A DNA stretch of 64,000 nucleotides from Cytophagales bacterium Alg240-R148 (GTDB lineage Bacteria; Bacteroidota; Bacteroidia; Cytophagales; Cyclobacteriaceae): positions 359,440 to 423,439 of the forward strand of contig LS999830.1 in the NCBI GenBank assembly GCA_900537185.1, read 5' to 3'. This document shows positions 34,961 through 44,968 of the stretch, piece after piece. The number at the start of each line of letters is the position of its first letter. Position 1 is the first letter of the stretch. The translations under genes and the position numbers were made by a program. The notes beneath the pieces are model-generated. The model ran no database searches and had not been told where the DNA came from. It worked only from the letters and a program-made list of their open reading frames with translations.

Positions 34961-35839
34961 ATGATAATTGATTACAAAACTATTGAGTTGTTTGGCCAAA
35001 CTCTTTTTACATGGATTACCGTAAAGACGCCCATGAAAGAAACCTTTCCTATGCCGGATAACGAAGCTTGTTTTGCTTATATATTAGACGTACAAAATCA
35101 ACCACTCCATACGGCGGAATCCATACTAGCACACCCCGGTCAAGTCGTCCTTTCTAAATGCGGCCATTATGTATCTGCCCAGATCAGGGGAAGTTTGGAA
35201 CCGAAAACAATAGAATTACCAGAAGGAAAGGTCAGCTCCCTAATTGTGCATTTCAACAAAAAAACTTTGCGGGAATTATATGGTCGTGATTTTCCTCCAT
35301 TCGTTCAAGACCTTCGGCAGCCATGCACCCACCACATGGTGCAAATGGCAGCTTCCAAATTAATCAAAAACTACTTTGAATCGGTCGCAACCCATTTTGA
35401 ATTTAAGGAAACCATTTCGGAAGCTATTCTTATAATCAAGCTAAAAGAAATCCTCTTCATACTCTCAAAAACTAAAAATTCTGAAGAGATAAGCACAATT
35501 TTAAGCAGTATTTTTTCGGAGCGCACCTTCACATTTAAGGAAATTATTGAGGCCAATTTGCACCGTGTTAAGAGAGTGGAAGACCTTGCCATGTTGTGCA
35601 ATTTGAGTTTGTCCTCCTTTAAAAGAGCATTCAAAAAAAATTACCAAATGACGCCAGGGCATTTCTTAGTTGTTAAGAAATTGGAAAAAGTTGCCCAGAT
35701 GCTAGAATTAAGTGACGAAAACATAACATCCATTGGGTACCAATGTGGCTTTTCTAGTCCTTCCAACTTGTCAAAAGTGTTTAAGGCCAAATATGGAAAA
35801 TCACCCAAACAATACAAAAAGGACCTTATAAACAAGTAA
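34961..35839 (+). CDS. AraC family transcriptional regulator (cytoplasmic)
   Basis: A 292-residue protein counted from the ATG at 34961 (a TTG nine codons earlier is the alternative). The first 180 residues form an unassigned sensor region beginning with a cupin-like beta section (ESILAHPGQVVLSKCGHYV). The C-terminal AraC domain (about 190-290) has RVEDLAMLCNLSLSSFKRAF and ITSIGYQCGFSSPSNLSKVF. This is the standard soluble AraC type. No adjacent target gene is obvious; the next gene is a small protein 118 bases away. Confidence 0.85.
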   Translation: MIIDYKTIELFGQTLFTWITVKTPMKETFPMPDNEACFAYILDVQNQPLHTAESILAHPGQVVLSKCGHYVSAQIRGSLEPKTIELPEGKVSSLIVHFNKKTLRELYGRDFPPFVQDLRQPCTHHMVQMAASKLIKNYFESVATHFEFKETISEAILIIKLKEILFILSKTKNSEEISTILSSIFSERTFTFKEIIEANLHRVKRVEDLAMLCNLSLSSFKRAFKKNYQMTPGHFLVVKKLEKVAQMLELSDENITSIGYQCGFSSPSNLSKVFKAKYGKSPKQYKKDLINK

Positions 35840-35956
35840 ATGAACCATATAAACAAGACTTTGCATTCGCCACCCCTTATATTTAAAAAAAAATGAACCT
35901 TATTGGTATTGTACCGACTTAAGGTTCAAGTATTTGTAAACCAATTTAGTGATACA

Positions 35957-36175
35957 ATGAAAGTACTAGTTTTTAAAACCAACATTGTTACCGACCAACA
36001 CATTGCCAAAGTAAGAGCCGTATTGGATCAGTTAAAAGTGGTATCGGAATGGTCGGTAGATACAGAAGACATTGACAATGTCCTGAGGATTATCCCCTCC
36101 CAAGAAATTAAAGAACATGAAATCATGTATAAGATTGGCAAAGCTGGTTTTATATGCGAAACATTAAAATATTAA
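35957..36175 (+). CDS. Small ferredoxin-fold protein (72 aa), HMA-like without the metal motif
   Basis: Counted from the ATG at 35957; a TTG at 35903 would add 18 poor-looking residues. The pattern beta (KVLVFKTNI), helix (DQHIAKVRAVLDQLK), beta (EWSVDTEDI), beta (VLRIIPS), helix (EIKEHEIMYKIGKAG) and beta (CETLKY) matches a betaalphabetabetaalphabeta (heavy-metal-associated) fold. The CxxC metal site is absent. Such proteins recur in Bacteroidota. Function is unknown. Confidence 0.65.
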   Translation: MKVLVFKTNIVTDQHIAKVRAVLDQLKVVSEWSVDTEDIDNVLRIIPSQEIKEHEIMYKIGKAGFICETLKY

Positions 36176-36273
36176 TACCAAAACCTAAACTGAAAAACAA
36201 AAACACCCATGGTAGCTGAACCAACTTGGGTGTGGCCTTTGATTTGTAATGTTCGATTATAAAAACAAGTAAC

Positions 36274-36624
36274 ATGACCAACAAACTCAATAGTGCACTC
36301 GATATTTATAAAGAGGAATTAAAAAACATGCTCCGCCAACCGCTTAAAACCAATGCCAAACAATGGTTTTTAATGGCTGCTGGTCAAGCCTATTTTTCTT
36401 TAGATTTATTCCAGAAATCGATTCCTTTTTGGACCGAATGTCTTAACAATGTTGAATCCCAACAAAAGGCATTTATCTACTACATGCGCGGTAAGTGTTA
36501 TTGCGAATTAAAAAATATTAAAATGGCCCAAAAGGACTTTCATGCTGCCACTATAAATGAAGGTTTTAATTCGATAAAAATTGAAAAAAAATACGAAACA
36601 TACCTAGTACACCCTAGGCCTTAA
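36274..36624 (+). CDS. Small helical TPR-like protein (116 aa)
   Basis: Soluble, without a signal peptide. Helix pairs such as AKQWFLMAAGQAYFSLDLFQ, KSIPFWTECLNN and AFIYYMRGKCYCELKNIKMA, then QKDFHAAT, have the A/Y/G spacing of tetratricopeptide repeats, roughly two units. It has no recognisable enzymatic part, so a protein-interaction adaptor is possible. A stretch of 195 bases with no gene follows before the GH15 gene. Confidence 0.65.
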   Translation: MTNKLNSALDIYKEELKNMLRQPLKTNAKQWFLMAAGQAYFSLDLFQKSIPFWTECLNNVESQQKAFIYYMRGKCYCELKNIKMAQKDFHAATINEGFNSIKIEKKYETYLVHPRP

Positions 36625-36819
36625 TCTTAGTAGATAAGTCCAAATTCTGATACAATACCATAACACACAAACCCCTTAAAAAACCCATCAAAATAAAAAA
36701 CATACATTTAAAATTAAATCCTAACATTAAAACACACCCAAACAATCAACATTTAACACAAATAGTAATCTTTTTGCTAGAAAATGCACCCTATTTTTAT
36801 TAAAATTGCATACAATTAG

Positions 36820-38610
36820 ATGCTTATGACCAAACACAGCTACAACTTCGGATTAATTGGAAATTGTTCTTTCCAAGCACACATAGGAACTGACAGCAAT
36901 ATTGCTTGGATGTGCTGGCCAAGGTTTGATAGCAGTTTTATTTTTGGCAATATATTGGATAAAGAAAAAGGAGGCTCCTTTAGTATATTACCGGAGTCTA
37001 CAATTGAATCAAGCCATCAGTATTATATAGAAAACACCAACATCCTTTGCACAGAAATAAAAAGCAAACATGGCCAATACCGGATTACCGATTTCGCCCC
37101 CCGTTTCAAACAATACGACCGGTATTTCAAGCCATTGATGTTGATCAGAAAAATTGAGCCAATTGCAGGCATGCCACAGGTAAAAATCACTTGCGACCCT
37201 AAAGGCGCCTATGGCGAAAAAAGTGCAACCCAATACGAAGCCAGCAACCACATAGAATATTTGGGCTTGGATAAACCGGTTAGGTTGACGACCAATTTCC
37301 CTTTGTCTGCAATAGTAGAACAACAGGCCACCGTTGTGAATGAAACAAAATATGTGGTTTTAACCTACGGTGCACCTTTAGAAGCCAGCCTAGCGGAAAC
37401 TTGTGAGTCATTTTTGGACCAAACAAAAAAATATTGGCAAGCTTGGGTTAAAAACATGAGCGTTAGCAACTTTCATCAGTTGGAGATTAACCGATCCGCA
37501 TTGGCATTAAAAATTCACCAATACGAAGACACAGGTGCTATTATTGCAGCGGGCACTACCTCGTTGCCTGAAGCGCCAGGTAGTACCAGAAATTGGGATT
37601 ACAGGTATTGCTGGATGCGAGATACCTACTACACCCTAACGGCTTTTAACAACATAGGTCATTTTGAAGAGTTGGAAAAATATTTCAATTACATCGTCAA
37701 TATTTCCATGAACGAAAAAGAAAGGTTCCAACCTCTCTATGGCATAACCGGCACCAAAGCATTGGACGAAAAAACACTTCCTTTGAAAGGTTATTTGGGC
37801 AATACGCCTGTAAGAGTAGGCAACCAAGCCTATACCCATATTCAAAATGACGTTTATGGGCAAATTCTATTGGCTTTGTTGCCCTTGTACATCGATAGAA
37901 GATTTATTAATTCTGAGCGGGCCGATTCACTTGATTTGGTTTTGGGAATTCTCAAAAGAATAGAAGCTTTGATGGATGAACCAGATGCCGGACTCTGGGA
38001 GTTTAGGAACTTAGCACAAAAGCACGCTTATACTTATTTGTTTCACTGGGCTGGAAGCCAGGCCGCTGCAAAAATTGGCAGAACGTTCCATAATACTGAA
38101 ATTATTGATCTGGCTCAAAAATTACAAGATTCCGCTTCCAAAATGATTGAAGCTTGTTGGGATGCAGACAGCCAAGTGTATGCCCAAGCAATTGGCACCA
38201 AAAACTTGGATGCCAGCAATTTGCAACTCATAATCATGAACTATTTAGATGGGCACTCCGATATTGCAAAAAAACACCTACTTGCTATTGAAAAAGAGTT
38301 GAAATCTGAAGATGGGTTGTTCCACCGCTACAAACATGTGGATGACTTTGGCGCACCAGAAACAACTTTTTTAATATGTGCATTTTGGTATGTAGAAGCC
38401 TTGACTTGTGTAGATAGAACAGAAGAAGCCATAGAGATATTTGAAAACTTATTACAGTATTCCAATCACCTAGGGTTGTTGAGTGAAGATGTCGATGCCA
38501 AGACAGGTAGCATGTGGGGCAATTTCCCGCAGGCTTATAGCCACGTTGGGCTGGTTAACGCCGCCTACAGAATAAGCAAAAAGCTGGACAAACCTAACTT
38601 CCTTGAATAA
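36820..38610 (+). CDS. GH15 family glycoside hydrolase (trehalase/glucoamylase-like)
   Basis: A 596-residue cytoplasmic enzyme. An N-terminal beta-sandwich (IGNCSFQAHIGTDSNIAWMC) precedes the (alpha/alpha)6 barrel. Family motifs are GSTRNWDYRYCWMRDTY, GLWEFRN with the likely acid Glu394, and LLSEDVDAKTGSMWGNFPQAY with the likely base Glu556. There is no signal peptide. GH15 members hydrolyse maltose, isomaltose or trehalose; because the next gene makes trehalose, a trehalase is the most economical guess, but glucoamylase is possible. The two genes are convergent and overlap by 17 bases. Confidence 0.85.
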   Translation: MLMTKHSYNFGLIGNCSFQAHIGTDSNIAWMCWPRFDSSFIFGNILDKEKGGSFSILPESTIESSHQYYIENTNILCTEIKSKHGQYRITDFAPRFKQYDRYFKPLMLIRKIEPIAGMPQVKITCDPKGAYGEKSATQYEASNHIEYLGLDKPVRLTTNFPLSAIVEQQATVVNETKYVVLTYGAPLEASLAETCESFLDQTKKYWQAWVKNMSVSNFHQLEINRSALALKIHQYEDTGAIIAAGTTSLPEAPGSTRNWDYRYCWMRDTYYTLTAFNNIGHFEELEKYFNYIVNISMNEKERFQPLYGITGTKALDEKTLPLKGYLGNTPVRVGNQAYTHIQNDVYGQILLALLPLYIDRRFINSERADSLDLVLGILKRIEALMDEPDAGLWEFRNLAQKHAYTYLFHWAGSQAAAKIGRTFHNTEIIDLAQKLQDSASKMIEACWDADSQVYAQAIGTKNLDASNLQLIIMNYLDGHSDIAKKHLLAIEKELKSEDGLFHRYKHVDDFGAPETTFLICAFWYVEALTCVDRTEEAIEIFENLLQYSNHLGLLSEDVDAKTGSMWGNFPQAYSHVGLVNAAYRISKKLDKPNFLE

Positions 38611-40777
38611 GGTCTTGCAACAATTGCCGCACTTGTTTGGGGTTTTTAAGTCTATAATTGGCGTCTGAAGACAATTCGCCTACCTTAATCGTATAGGCGT
38701 TTTCTGGCATGGCTCGAAACATGTCTTCATCTGTTTCATCATCGCCAATAGCAATAGAAAAGTCTCCCCAAAAGTCCTTCATTATTCTTGAAACTGCCTT
38801 TCCTTTGCTTACTTCTCTGCTTTTAATTTCAATTACTTTATTACCTTCTAATACCTGCAAATTCATATTAACAGCTAAAAACTTCAAATGGCTGATAATC
38901 TCTCTTGCTCTGGATTCACCGAGACCGGTATCCACCTTTCTATAATGCCACGCCAAAGAAAAGTCTTTTTCCTCTACGGTTGATTTTGGGGTCCTGTCTA
39001 CATATTCTTCCAAAACAGGAGCTATGTGTTCCTTCCAATCTCCATTAAGCGGGGTACTCATTTTCCATTCTTCATTTTGAAACTTTGACCACACACCATG
39101 CTCCGCTACAAAATCAATAGCATGGTGGCCCAACCATTTTTCCAAAGTATGTCTGTCTCTGCCACTAATCACCACTACTTTAACATGTTCAAGCAAAGCC
39201 AATCCCTTCAATAATGTGTGCAGTTCATCGTCTGGTTTGGCATCTTGAGGGTTTTTAGAAAAAGGTACTAAGGTTCCGTCGTAATCTAAAAAAATAATGG
39301 CGCCACTGCTATTTTTGAACCTATCGATCCATTCTTTTTTATGCAATTTGTCCACCATTTTTGTTTCCATTTCAACCTTTTTGTTTTGCACTTCTGCTAG
39401 CCGATCCATAAACATCTTTACCCAATGGTGGATGTCGTACTTCTTGATGGTATCTTGCATTATAGCCATATGTTCCATTTGCTCTTCTTCAGCCATCGTG
39501 AGGGCCTCATAAATAGCGTCCCTTACCTGGTGTTTGTCGTTGGGATTAACTACTAGCGCTTCCGAAAGCTCTTTAGAGGCACCAGCCATTTCACTCAGAA
39601 TCAACACTCCTTTTTGGTCTAATTTGCTTGCCACATATTCTTTACAAACCAAGTTCATCCCATCGCGCATGGGAGTAACCAGAGCCACATCGGCCATTCT
39701 ATAATAGGCAGACAAATCTTCTATGGGAAAAGACCTATAAAAATATTGGATGGGAGTCCACTGCGTTGAACCGTATTTGCCGTTGATTCTTCCAACCAAC
39801 AAATCCACTTCTTCCTTCAAGTCTTTGTATTTCTCCACATTGTCTCTTGACGGAACCACCACCATCATCAGCGTAACTTTGCCAACCCAATCCGGGTATT
39901 TCTCCAAAAACAAATCAAAAATTTGCAGCCTTGCTGGTATTCCTTTAGAATAATCCAGGCGGTCAATAGACAACATAACTTTTTGATCTGTCAGGTTTTG
40001 TTTGTGTTTTATTTCTCTGGATTTAGCTTCATTGGAAGCCGCAATACCAGCATATTTCTCATAATCAATACTAATAGGAAAGGAATCCACCACAACGGTT
40101 CTATTGTGGGTGTTAATTTCACCATGCACATTGGAAACAAAACAAATCCTACTTGCGGCACTTAAAAAATGGCGCATGTCGTCGTAGGTGTGAAATCCAA
40201 TTAAATCCGCTCCCAATACGCCGTCCAGCAGTTGTTTTCTCCAAGGCAACAACCTAAAAACTTCATACGATGGAAAAGGAATGTGCAGAAAAAAACCAAT
40301 GCTAACGTTTTCCACCTTTTTACGCAATAGTTGCGGCAACAGCATCAATTGATAATCATGAATCCAAATAGTGTCTCCAGGCTGTACCACTTCAATTAAA
40401 GCATCACAAAATTTTTGATTTACAATTTCGTAGCTTTTCCAATAAGACTTTTTATACAAGGCATATTGGTTGAAGTAATGAAAAGTGGGCCATAAAGTTT
40501 CATTAGAAAAGCCTTCATAATACAAAGTGATCTCTTCTTCAGTTAAAAAAACAGGTTTCATGTTTTCTTGGAACAAACTCGATGTTATTGCCTCTTGTTC
40601 CGCAGCATCTTCTGTAAACAAACCGGGCCAGCCCAACCATAAATTGTCAGCATTTTTATAAATGGAACCAAGCCCAGTGGCCAAACCACCTTCGCTAGGT
40701 GTAAAAAGCATGGAACCTACTTCATCTTTACTTACTTTAACCGGTAACCGATTGGAAACTATTATCATCCTGCTCAT
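38594..40777 (-). CDS. otsAB: Fused trehalose-6-phosphate synthase/phosphatase
   Basis: A 727-residue bifunctional enzyme that makes trehalose from UDP-glucose and glucose 6-phosphate. The N-terminal GT20 synthase domain (about 1-475) has [44 protein letters not shown] and the loop [10 protein letters not shown]; the C-terminal HAD phosphatase (about 485-727) has [28 protein letters not shown] and [12 protein letters not shown]. The ATG at 40777 is preferred to a TTG at 40825. Fusions of this order (synthase then phosphatase) are known in bacteria and fungi. Convergent with the GH15 gene. Confidence 0.94.
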   Translation of the reverse strand: MSRMIIVSNRLPVKVSKDEVGSMLFTPSEGGLATGLGSIYKNADNLWLGWPGLFTEDAAEQEAITSSLFQENMKPVFLTEEEITLYYEGFSNETLWPTFHYFNQYALYKKSYWKSYEIVNQKFCDALIEVVQPGDTIWIHDYQLMLLPQLLRKKVENVSIGFFLHIPFPSYEVFRLLPWRKQLLDGVLGADLIGFHTYDDMRHFLSAASRICFVSNVHGEINTHNRTVVVDSFPISIDYEKYAGIAASNEAKSREIKHKQNLTDQKVMLSIDRLDYSKGIPARLQIFDLFLEKYPDWVGKVTLMMVVVPSRDNVEKYKDLKEEVDLLVGRINGKYGSTQWTPIQYFYRSFPIEDLSAYYRMADVALVTPMRDGMNLVCKEYVASKLDQKGVLILSEMAGASKELSEALVVNPNDKHQVRDAIYEALTMAEEEQMEHMAIMQDTIKKYDIHHWVKMFMDRLAEVQNKKVEMETKMVDKLHKKEWIDRFKNSSGAIIFLDYDGTLVPFSKNPQDAKPDDELHTLLKGLALLEHVKVVVISGRDRHTLEKWLGHHAIDFVAEHGVWSKFQNEEWKMSTPLNGDWKEHIAPVLEEYVDRTPKSTVEEKDFSLAWHYRKVDTGLGESRAREIISHLKFLAVNMNLQVLEGNKVIEIKSREVSKGKAVSRIMKDFWGDFSIAIGDDETDEDMFRAMPENAYTIKVGELSSDANYRLKNPKQVRQLLQDLIQGS

Positions 40778-40917
40778 ACCTGAATTAACAAAATTTAGGT
40801 AGACCGAACAAGTAGAACAATGCAATTGTGCTTCGATTTACAAAGAATGAAAAAAAAGGGGCAAAAATTAAAAATCCTTCTGTTCCAAAGAACGGCACAG
40901 CTCAACTGGAGCACTGG

Positions 40918-41514
40918 TTACTCCATGGACTTCTGCTGGTTCATTTTTTCGTATTCAATTTGGAATTGCTCCCAGTGTGCTTCACTCTTTGGGTTTTTAT
41001 GGTACGCTTTGTAAGCAGCTGCAAAATCAGGATAAACCCCATACCTCCAATCTATTAAATCTTCAGAATGCACTGCAGACATTGCGGTCCCTAGAAGCAA
41101 TAACACTACTATTCTGACTACAAAAACTTTGGCAAATAAAGATTTCCGTACCAAACTAAATAGGACAAGCAATACCACAAATAAAAGCATATACCCCATA
41201 CCTGCGGACAACATAATACCCGCACCTGGTAACAATTGAAATTTAAATAAAACACCGACAAGTAAAGTAGAAGCGGCTAAACCAAACCCAACTCCAGACA
41301 ATATTCTCCACTTGTTGGTACTAGTATAGGAAGCACGCTTCAAAACACCTTTTAACGGTATGTCATTAACAATGGCAAAACTTAATGCAAAGTAAAAACT
41401 AGCCAACAAAGCAATGCCTATTCCCAAAACTGCTCCAGCACTTCCAGAACCTGTTGCACTCATAACGACTCCCATCAGGACCAATAAAGCTCCTGTCATT
41501 TCAATTTTCTTCAT
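40918..41514 (-). CDS. Multi-helix membrane protein of unknown function (198 aa)
   Basis: Four or five hydrophobic stretches (about residues 8-50, 70-130) end in a soluble tail that carries HWEQFQIEYEKMNQQKSME. The glycine-rich first half (TGSGSAGAVLGIGIALLAS) packs as tight membrane helices. No family recognised. The ATG at 41514 is clear. It precedes the trehalose synthase gene on the same strand with a 140-base gap, so an operon is possible but unproven. Confidence 0.7.
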   Translation of the reverse strand: MKKIEMTGALLVLMGVVMSATGSGSAGAVLGIGIALLASFYFALSFAIVNDIPLKGVLKRASYTSTNKWRILSGVGFGLAASTLLVGVLFKFQLLPGAGIMLSAGMGYMLLFVVLLVLFSLVRKSLFAKVFVVRIVVLLLLGTAMSAVHSEDLIDWRYGVYPDFAAAYKAYHKNPKSEAHWEQFQIEYEKMNQQKSME

Positions 41515-41570
41515 ATTTTAATCCTTATTGGTTTATAACATTTAATACTTCTTTTCAATTTTGAGGCTTT

Positions 41571-42473
41571 TTACTTCGACTGGGCAAAAAGCCAAGGCAA
41601 AATTGCTGGATTATTCCACGCTTTATGAAAGGTTGGTGTATGTTCCGTATTTTTATATTCGTCGTAGCGGACCATACTCCCCTCTTGTTTTAACAATTTG
41701 TACATATTTCTAGAGCCTTGTACCGGGTTGTATTGGTCTTGGTCTCCATGAAAAATCCAAATAGGTAGGTGTTTTATAGAAGGAACAATGGTGGGATCGG
41801 AATACCCGGCCATAGGTATGGCGGCTGCAAACAACTCGGGTGCTCTTCCCAAAAATTCCCAAGTACCAAACCCTCCCATTGAAATACCGGTTAGGTATAC
41901 CCTTTTCTCATTTACATGGTGCGAAGACACAATCGACTGAATAAGTTCAAGTGCAGCAAAACCTGAAGCAGAGGGCGTTTCGGCCATGGTATAACTACCG
42001 TCTTCACCCAAACCAAGCCATGGCGTTTCTGGTGCATTGCCCACCCATTTTGCCCATTCTTCATTGATTGTTGTGTCCGAGCATTGCGGTACCAGTACAA
42101 TGCTTCGAAATTGGGCTTGCATATTGGGGGAAACAATGGAACGTTGCCCTGCAAACAATGGAATATTGTCAATCATCTTAGATCTGTTGTCTGAACCACG
42201 CTCTCCTCTACCATGCAAATACACCAATAGTGGCAGCGATTCTGATTTATTAAACCCCTTCGGTAAAAACAAACGGTAAGGCATTGTCATGCCATTAGAG
42301 GCATTAAAACTCTGTTGTAACATAACCGAGTCCAATTTTTGAGCAACCCAATCTTTATTTTCAGCAGGAGTAAGTTTGGCCCTTTCAACAGCCACTTCTT
42401 TTTCAGTCTGTTTTGGATTGATACAGCACACCAAAATCGGCATCCATACACCAAATAGGTACAAATATTTCAT
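41571..42473 (-). CDS. Alpha/beta-hydrolase lipoprotein (esterase/prolyl oligopeptidase type)
   Basis: A 300-residue exported hydrolase. The N-terminal signal ends VCC, a plausible lipobox (Cys16 or 17). The oxyanion-type motif is YLHGRGERGSD, the nucleophile Ser198 in GISMGGFG, the acid in HGDQDQ (Asp244 or Asp246), and the histidine His278 in TEHTP. The layout matches the PHB-depolymerase-like/DPP-type group of esterases. Substrate unknown. Confidence 0.85.
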   Translation of the reverse strand: MKYLYLFGVWMPILVCCINPKQTEKEVAVERAKLTPAENKDWVAQKLDSVMLQQSFNASNGMTMPYRLFLPKGFNKSESLPLLVYLHGRGERGSDNRSKMIDNIPLFAGQRSIVSPNMQAQFRSIVLVPQCSDTTINEEWAKWVGNAPETPWLGLGEDGSYTMAETPSASGFAALELIQSIVSSHHVNEKRVYLTGISMGGFGTWEFLGRAPELFAAAIPMAGYSDPTIVPSIKHLPIWIFHGDQDQYNPVQGSRNMYKLLKQEGSMVRYDEYKNTEHTPTFHKAWNNPAILPWLFAQSK

Positions 42474-42586
42474 CTTTAGTGGTTATAAATTAGAAACTAA
42501 GATAAACAAAATAGTCATAGGAATACTAATCCTGTAGCAGTGAAAAACGAGCACAATGGAATCTCCTCCTTTCTTGCTACCTAGAA

Positions 42587-43480
42587 TTACATGACATAAA
42601 AGTCCTCGTTGTCTTCTATTGGCTTGTCGTATCTTTTATTTAACAATTCAGTTAAATTTTGCTCTATAGTCCGTGCAATGGCAGTTACAGAAGTATCGGT
42701 AGGTTTGTTCTCAAAGGGATCTTGTAACAATTTGGCTGTTCTTTCTAACAATAAAAATGGAGAAGACACAAAAAGTAACAATAAAATTTGATAAGGTCCT
42801 TCTACTTCAGCAACAGAAATGGATAAAGTAGCCAAAAATATGTAGATGAAAAAATGTAAAAACAAGCGGTATGTTTTAGGAAACACCGTATTTTTAATTC
42901 TTTCGGACTTCCCCATGGAATCACACAAACGTTGTATGGTGCTGTCCAATTGAATTTGTTGGTAATCGTTGATCAACCCTTTGTTATGCAGGCTTGCTAT
43001 GTCCCTGGTGTGTCTGTTGAGCAAGCCTAGAGGAACATTTTGTTGGGTTCCCAGCCATTTAATTTCTTCTTCATTAATATAGGCGTGCAAATGCCCTCTT
43101 GGATCCAATTTCCTTAAAGCTTGCCCCAATGAAAAGCACCACGCCATCTGCCTGTGGGCAATAGTGTGTACTTCTTGTACTTCTGAATCATAACTGTTGG
43201 TAAACTGTAGGCTTTGGTTTACCAAAGTTCTAGAGTCGTTTACAATAGCACCCCATATCTTTCTTGCTTCCCACCAACGTTCATAAGATTGGGCCAATTT
43301 AAAAGATAAGATCAAAGTAATGGCGGTGCCTAAGAACGAAGGAATGCCAATCGGCATTTCTGGTATGTCCATCACCTCACTCAACATGTAGACAAATGCT
43401 GAAATTATAAAAACTATCAGTAGGTCGTACCGAATGCCTCTCATAACATACAATACGGGTATTCTTCTTTCTAATAACAT
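42587..43480 (-). CDS. Bestrophin/YneE family anion channel
   Basis: A 297-residue membrane protein. Conserved features are MLSEVMDIPEMPIGIPSFLG and SFKLAQSYERWWEARKIWGA, with further helices at about 220-240. This is the bacterial bestrophin (YneE) family, pentameric chloride channels or ion-permeable pores in the inner membrane. It starts at an ATG at 43480 and shares a strand with the serine hydrolase upstream, 36 bases apart; the pairing has no evident functional logic. Confidence 0.9.
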   Translation of the reverse strand: MLLERRIPVLYVMRGIRYDLLIVFIISAFVYMLSEVMDIPEMPIGIPSFLGTAITLILSFKLAQSYERWWEARKIWGAIVNDSRTLVNQSLQFTNSYDSEVQEVHTIAHRQMAWCFSLGQALRKLDPRGHLHAYINEEEIKWLGTQQNVPLGLLNRHTRDIASLHNKGLINDYQQIQLDSTIQRLCDSMGKSERIKNTVFPKTYRLFLHFFIYIFLATLSISVAEVEGPYQILLLLFVSSPFLLLERTAKLLQDPFENKPTDTSVTAIARTIEQNLTELLNKRYDKPIEDNEDFYVM

Positions 43481-43516
43481 AGGGTATACTATTTTGCGCT
43501 TGTTACAACATCGGGC

Positions 43517-44872
43517 TTAATTCAACTCTTGAACCAAGCTGTCCTTAGAAGGCAGCAAATCATAAACTAAATTATGAATTCTCGGCCGGATGTTCAACTT
43601 ATATATGGTGGCATTATTTCTAGTTGGATGTACTCTGTTTGATAAGAACACAAACAAGAGGGCAGCATCTGGATCGGCCCACACCAAGGTACCTGTATAA
43701 CCGGAGTGCCCGTAGCTATTGGGACTGGCATTTTTAGCGACCGAGCTCTTTTGTTCGTCGTATTCCAATAAAGGCTTATCAAAACCCATTCCTCTCCGAT
43801 TATCGTTTTTTGGATATTGTACCTTGGTAAACTCTTTAATTGTGGCAGGTTGAAGGTACTTGACTCCTCCAAAACTCCCATCGTTGAGCAACATTTGAAA
43901 AACTTTGGCCAGATCCATGGAATTGGAAAACAATCCTGCGTTTCCAGAGACTCCAAGCATCATCGCTGCACCTTCGTCGTGCACAATACCGTGCAACGTA
44001 TCCATTCTAAAATAATCATCCACTTCGGTAGGAACAATGGCCTCCCTTTTAAACTTTTTAAGAGGTGTAAAACACAAGGTACTGGCATGCATTGGCTGGT
44101 AATAGGTTTGGTCCAAGTATTGCTCCAATGGCATACCCGACAAGCGTTCAACCAAATCTGGAATCAAATAGAAAAACAAACCGGAATAAACGTATTTTTT
44201 TTCTTCGCTTAGTTCCGACTTCTTGATCATTTTGTAAATTTTCTTCTTTTCATAATCTTTGTACAGAAACAAAGCACTGTCCGACAAACGGAACGGGTAT
44301 CTATAAGAAGAATCAAAGGAAACGGTTTTTTTCTTGTATCGACCATTTTTCTTTTGGGCCGTTTTATAATAGGGAATCCATGGTTTTAAACCTGCCTGAT
44401 GGGCCAAAATTTCGCGGAGAGTCAAGTTGGCCTTGTCTGTTTTTGCCAAATAAGGAAAATAAAAACCCAAGGTTGCATCAGGATCTAACTTGCCTTCTTC
44501 GTATAATTTCATCAGAGCCAATGTGGCTCCAACTACTTTTGTAATAGAAGCCAAATCATAAATGTCAGAATTTAAAACAGCGGATTTTTTTGCATAGGTG
44601 TGGTAACCGTACGACTTTTCAAAAAACACCTGACCGGACCTGGCTAGCAACACCTGACACCCTGGAAATGCCATGGAATCCATCGCTTCTTGTATTATGG
44701 CATCGATTCCTTGGTACAAACGCAACGAGTCTATACCCAAAACACTAGGGGAAACATGGTCCAGTTGTTTGTATTCTGCTGTTGGTGTCGAGGGTTGGGT
44801 AGCACCTACAAACAGGTAGCCTGTGAGTGCAGTTGATGCCAACAGGAACATATAAATTAAAGCCTTCTTCAT
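43517..44872 (-). CDS. Serine hydrolase, class C beta-lactamase fold
   Basis: A 451-residue exported enzyme. The signal is hydrophobic (residues 4-24). The SxxK motif is SITK (Ser109, Lys112); the tyrosine motif is YSG at YVYSGLFFYLIP; and the third motif resembles GHSGYTGT. Such proteins are penicillin-binding-like esterases or peptidases, many acting on cell-wall peptides. I use the ATG at 44872. The region after residue 180 contains a long basic insert (KTAQKKNGRYKKKT). Substrate unknown; not a clinical beta-lactamase by any evidence here. Confidence 0.85.
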   Translation of the reverse strand: MKKALIYMFLLASTALTGYLFVGATQPSTPTAEYKQLDHVSPSVLGIDSLRLYQGIDAIIQEAMDSMAFPGCQVLLARSGQVFFEKSYGYHTYAKKSAVLNSDIYDLASITKVVGATLALMKLYEEGKLDPDATLGFYFPYLAKTDKANLTLREILAHQAGLKPWIPYYKTAQKKNGRYKKKTVSFDSSYRYPFRLSDSALFLYKDYEKKKIYKMIKKSELSEEKKYVYSGLFFYLIPDLVERLSGMPLEQYLDQTYYQPMHASTLCFTPLKKFKREAIVPTEVDDYFRMDTLHGIVHDEGAAMMLGVSGNAGLFSNSMDLAKVFQMLLNDGSFGGVKYLQPATIKEFTKVQYPKNDNRRGMGFDKPLLEYDEQKSSVAKNASPNSYGHSGYTGTLVWADPDAALLFVFLSNRVHPTRNNATIYKLNIRPRIHNLVYDLLPSKDSLVQELN

Positions 44873-44968
44873 TCGAATTTTATATACCCAAATATATAAA
44901 AATACTTGAGCCAATCCCATGCTTTAGGTATTGACTTAAATATTTAATTCATAAAATCAGGGTAGCCA

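Noticed and set aside
36197-36234. Hairpin ACACCCA ... TGGGTGT after the small HMA-like gene
   Set aside because: The stem is only 7 bp with a long loop, and no T-run follows. Evidence is too weak to call a terminator.
43517-44872. The serine hydrolase as an antibiotic-resistance beta-lactamase
   Set aside because: Only the SxxK and YSG motifs match, and the fold is shared by many esterases and peptidases. There is no resistance context.
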